Shown in pieces: positions 61,801-64,000 of a stretch of DNA of 64,000 nucleotides; within the stretch, counting starts at the first letter, position 1; the number at the start of each line of letters is the position of its first letter. Below the pieces are notes generated by a model. That model ran no database searches, was not told where the DNA came from, and saw only the letters and a program-made list of their open reading frames with translations. The stretch lies in assembly GCA_964487505.1 (NCBI GenBank), contig CAZARD010000008.1:10238-74237 (forward strand). The letters run 5' to 3'. The position numbers and the translations under genes are program-made. This DNA comes from JAFDVJ01 sp964487505 (lineage in GTDB: Bacteria; Acidobacteriota; Blastocatellia; Pyrinomonadales; Pyrinomonadaceae).

Positions 61801-63003
61801 ATGAACGAAACTCTACAAACAACCGCAATCGAATTCCCCGAATGGCTTGCCGATCTGGAAGCCAAGATGTTCAACCGCGATTTTCTGCTGACTTGGGAGA
61901 GAAACGACGACGAGATACGGGCGGTGCTCGATGTCGCGCAGGCGTTTTCCGATCTGCACCGGCACGGAAAGTCGATCCGATCGTTTGAAAGCGGTCTTGC
62001 GATCGCGCTTTTCCGTGACAATTCGACGCGCACGCGCTTCAGTTTCGCGTCGGCGGCAAACGCGCTGGGATTGGGGCTTTCGGAACTCGATGAAGAAAAG
62101 TCCCAGATCGCGCACGGTGAAACGGTCCGTGAAACGGCGAACATGATCTCGTTCCTGGCCGAGACGATCGGCATCCGCGACGATATGTTCCTCGGCGAGG
62201 GGAACCGTTATATGCGGGAATTCGGGGCTGCGCTTCAGGAAGGATTCGAAAACGGCGTCCTCCATCAAAGGCCGACCATCGTCAATCTGCAGTGCGACGT
62301 CGATCATCCGACACAGTCGCTTGCCGACCTGCTTCACCTGAAGAACACGTTCGGCTCGCTCGAGGAACTTCGCGGGAAGAAGATCGCGATGACCTGGGCG
62401 TATTCGCCGAGTTACGGCAAGCCGTTATCTGTGCCCCAGGGCATCATCGGGCTGATGTCGCGGCTCGGTATGGATGTGACGCTTGCCTTTCCCGAAGGCT
62501 ACGGCCTGCTCCCCGACGTCGTCGAAATGGCCGGGAGACAATCCGCGCAGAGCGGGGGTCGATTCGAGATCGCAAACAGCATGGACGAGGCGTTCAGGGA
62601 CGCCGATGTCGTATATCCGAAGTCGTGGGCCCCGTTTCACGTGATGCAGCGGCGAACCGTTCTGTTGAACGAAAACGACAAGGCCGGCTTGAAAGATCTT
62701 GAGCGGGAATGCCTCGAAAACAACGCGAAGTTCAAGGACTGGGAATGCGACGACGAGAAGATGCGTTTGACCAGGAACGGAAGCGCTCTCTATATGCATT
62801 GTCTTCCGGCCGACATCACGGGCGTCAGCTGCGGTCAGGGCGAGGTGTCGAAGGAGGTCTTCGAGAGATACCGGCTCGCGACATACCGCGAAGCCGGCTA
62901 CAAGCCGTTCATCATCGCGGCGATGATATTCCTTTCGCGAATCAAGGATCCGGTTCGGAAATTGAGGAGTATCGTCGATGCCGGAAAGTACCGGATCAGC
63001 TAA
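61801..63003 (+). CDS. ygeW: knotted carbamoyltransferase YgeW
   Basis: The protein has 400 residues from ATG 61801 (ATG 61789 is also in frame). The carbamoyl-phosphate motif is intact: DNSTRTRF with S-T-R-T at 75-78. CDVDHPTQSLADLLHL and LYMHCLPADITG are the other ligand loops. The length and insert pattern are of the knotted transcarbamylase group to which YgeW belongs; its acceptor is unassigned. It ends the purine cluster, 115 bases after xdhD. Confidence 0.95.
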   Translation: MNETLQTTAIEFPEWLADLEAKMFNRDFLLTWERNDDEIRAVLDVAQAFSDLHRHGKSIRSFESGLAIALFRDNSTRTRFSFASAANALGLGLSELDEEKSQIAHGETVRETANMISFLAETIGIRDDMFLGEGNRYMREFGAALQEGFENGVLHQRPTIVNLQCDVDHPTQSLADLLHLKNTFGSLEELRGKKIAMTWAYSPSYGKPLSVPQGIIGLMSRLGMDVTLAFPEGYGLLPDVVEMAGRQSAQSGGRFEIANSMDEAFRDADVVYPKSWAPFHVMQRRTVLLNENDKAGLKDLERECLENNAKFKDWECDDEKMRLTRNGSALYMHCLPADITGVSCGQGEVSKEVFERYRLATYREAGYKPFIIAAMIFLSRIKDPVRKLRSIVDAGKYRIS

Positions 63004-63032
63004 GAATTGACCGTGGACAAAAGGTCGAAAAG

Positions 63033-63062
63033 GGCCGCCTGAGACCAAAGTCTAAGGCGGCC
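63033..63062. terminator. bidirectional hairpin between ygeW and the FG-GAP gene
   Basis: GGCCGCCT/AGGCGGCC (8 bp) encloses AGAC/GTCT (4 bp) around a CAAA loop. On the minus strand it is followed by TTTT, giving an intrinsic terminator for the gene starting off the right edge; it may also end the plus-strand cluster. Confidence 0.7.
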
Positions 63063-63087
63063 TGACTCATTCGTTCTCTGAAAATGG

Positions 63088-64000
63088 TCAGCGAACGAAT
63101 GCATTAGGAACCGGAACGTCGCTGGGCGAGCCGAAATGAATGGCTTCGAAGCCGTTCACCGTCTGCTGCTTGTACCACGTCTGGTCCGATGGTCTGTAAA
63201 CGACGGCGTCGGCAAGCCCGTCGCCGTCATAATCGCCCGGAACCGGAACATCGCCGGAAGCCCCGAACGGGAACGAGTAATACGACGAATCCTCGCTTCG
63301 CAGGACGAACCAAGTGTTCAGCGAAGGCCTGAAGATCGCGACGTCCGCGCGCCCGTCGCCGGTGTAGTCGGCTTGGACCGTACGGTCGGTGGAAACGCCG
63401 AAATTCTGGACGATGAGTCCTTCATTCGAGCGTCGCAGCCACCATTGACCGAGCGATGGCCGATAGACCGCAATGTCCGCCTTGTTGTCGCCGTCGTAAT
63501 CCGCCGGCACGGGGAAGTCGCCGTTCAGTCCGAAACCGAGGATGGTTATGCCGCCGCCCGAGTTCTGGATGTACCAGGTGCCGTTCGACGGGCGGAAGAT
63601 CCCCGGATCCTCTCGGCCGTCACCATCGAAATCGGCCGGAGCGGGAATGTCGCCCGCGAGGCCGAACGGGAACGAGTAAAACGTATAGTTCTCACTTCTC
63701 AAAACGTACCAGGATCCGTTCGAAGGCCTGAAGAAGGCGATATCGGTCCTGCCGTCGCCGGTGAAATCGGCCGGCGTCAGGCGATCGGACGAAGCGCCGA
63801 ACTGAAAGGCGTTGTTACCGCCGTCGGCTGAACGAATGTACCACCATTCGCCGACTGACGGCCGGAAGATGCTCGGATCCGTCCGGCGGTCACCGTCGAA
63901 GTCGAACATCGCCGCGCGCGTCGTTGCGATCATCGCCATGCCTTCGACCTCGAGTTGGTATGATTGGCCGCCCGTTCCCGGATCGACTTCGTGGACGACG
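63088..64000 (-). CDS. secreted FG-GAP/VCBS repeat protein, cut by the right edge
   Basis: The frame stays open beyond the ATG at 63939 to the end of the window (in-frame residues VVHEVDPGTGGQ), so the true start is off the edge. Six repeats of ~45 residues are visible, each with a D-x-[DT]-GD-x(3)-D calcium loop followed by [FY]RPS-x(4)-W. These FG-GAP blades form a beta-propeller, usually at the C-terminus of secreted or surface proteins in this group. Confidence 0.85.
   Translation of the reverse strand, partial: VVHEVDPGTGGQSYQLEVEGMAMIATTRAAMFDFDGDRRTDPSIFRPSVGEWWYIRSADGGNNAFQFGASSDRLTPADFTGDGRTDIAFFRPSNGSWYVLRSENYTFYSFPFGLAGDIPAPADFDGDGREDPGIFRPSNGTWYIQNSGGGITILGFGLNGDFPVPADYDGDNKADIAVYRPSLGQWWLRRSNEGLIVQNFGVSTDRTVQADYTGDGRADVAIFRPSLNTWFVLRSEDSSYYSFPFGASGDVPVPGDYDGDGLADAVVYRPSDQTWYKQQTVNGFEAIHFGSPSDVPVPNAFVR

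Overview
The window reads as a piece of a metagenome-assembled genome from a GC-rich, Gram-negative soil or sediment bacterium. The best guess is Acidobacteriota, class Blastocatellia (inference). Pointers are a DUF7948/SBBP beta-propeller protein, a two-component-propeller (Y_Y_Y) histidine kinase, an ECF-sigma/CHAT-protease pair, FG-GAP secreted proteins, DUF5335, and intergenic regions full of short tandem repeats. I see no rRNA, tRNA, CRISPR array or transposase gene. Two 100-N scaffold gaps (1887-1986 and 61145-61244) are each flanked by the same 55 bases on both sides. This looks like an assembler k-mer overlap that was never merged.

Layout. 1-7755: housekeeping and small secreted genes (dusB, FMN reductase, gamma-carbonic anhydrase, hisS, a cupin, a secreted Tyr-phosphatase). 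7823-15681: a minus-strand set with a propeller histidine kinase, a NarL-type regulator and a large secreted SBBP/Calx-beta protein. 15761-17901: a second Tyr-phosphatase, PPK2 and a DinB-like protein. 17973-21722: dxr, rseP, ispG (isoprenoid precursor and envelope-stress genes). 21910-26225 (minus): miaA-hfq-tmk-holB-TonB-like-DUF2752, a compact operon. 26582-31991: a formate dehydrogenase/stress group (Zn-ribbon protein, Cys-type FdhA, membrane protein, FMN split-barrel protein, thioredoxin, DUF5335, UspA). Two sigma-54-type promoters serve it, each preceded by the same palindrome, GCGGRAAAATCCGC. 32440-39087: ECF sigma factor, membrane-anchored CHAT/TPR protease, an unknown protein and a membrane-anchored trypsin-like protease; a secreted RTX-repeat protein follows (39377-43018). 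43216-49094: SpoIID/SPOR protein, M14 carboxypeptidase, acyltransferase, with two MITE-like inverted-repeat elements.

49388-63003 is the most coherent pathway block. It is a variant of the ygeW/ygeY/ssnA/ygfK/xdhD cluster linked to selenium and anaerobic purine (urate/xanthine) breakdown. Here it holds two PLP enzymes, YgeY, carbamate kinase, a PyrB-like carbamoyltransferase lacking key carbamoyl-phosphate residues, SsnA, a YgfK without its central flavin/NAD(P) domain, a molybdenum hydroxylase and YgeW. hyuA, a recognisable ygeX and a FAD subunit are not in the window. The right edge cuts through a secreted FG-GAP repeat protein.

Other noteworthy signals: 7-bp tandem arrays of several unrelated sequences between genes, an SD-sequestering hairpin before the SBBP gene, and divergent start codons that share one CATG.
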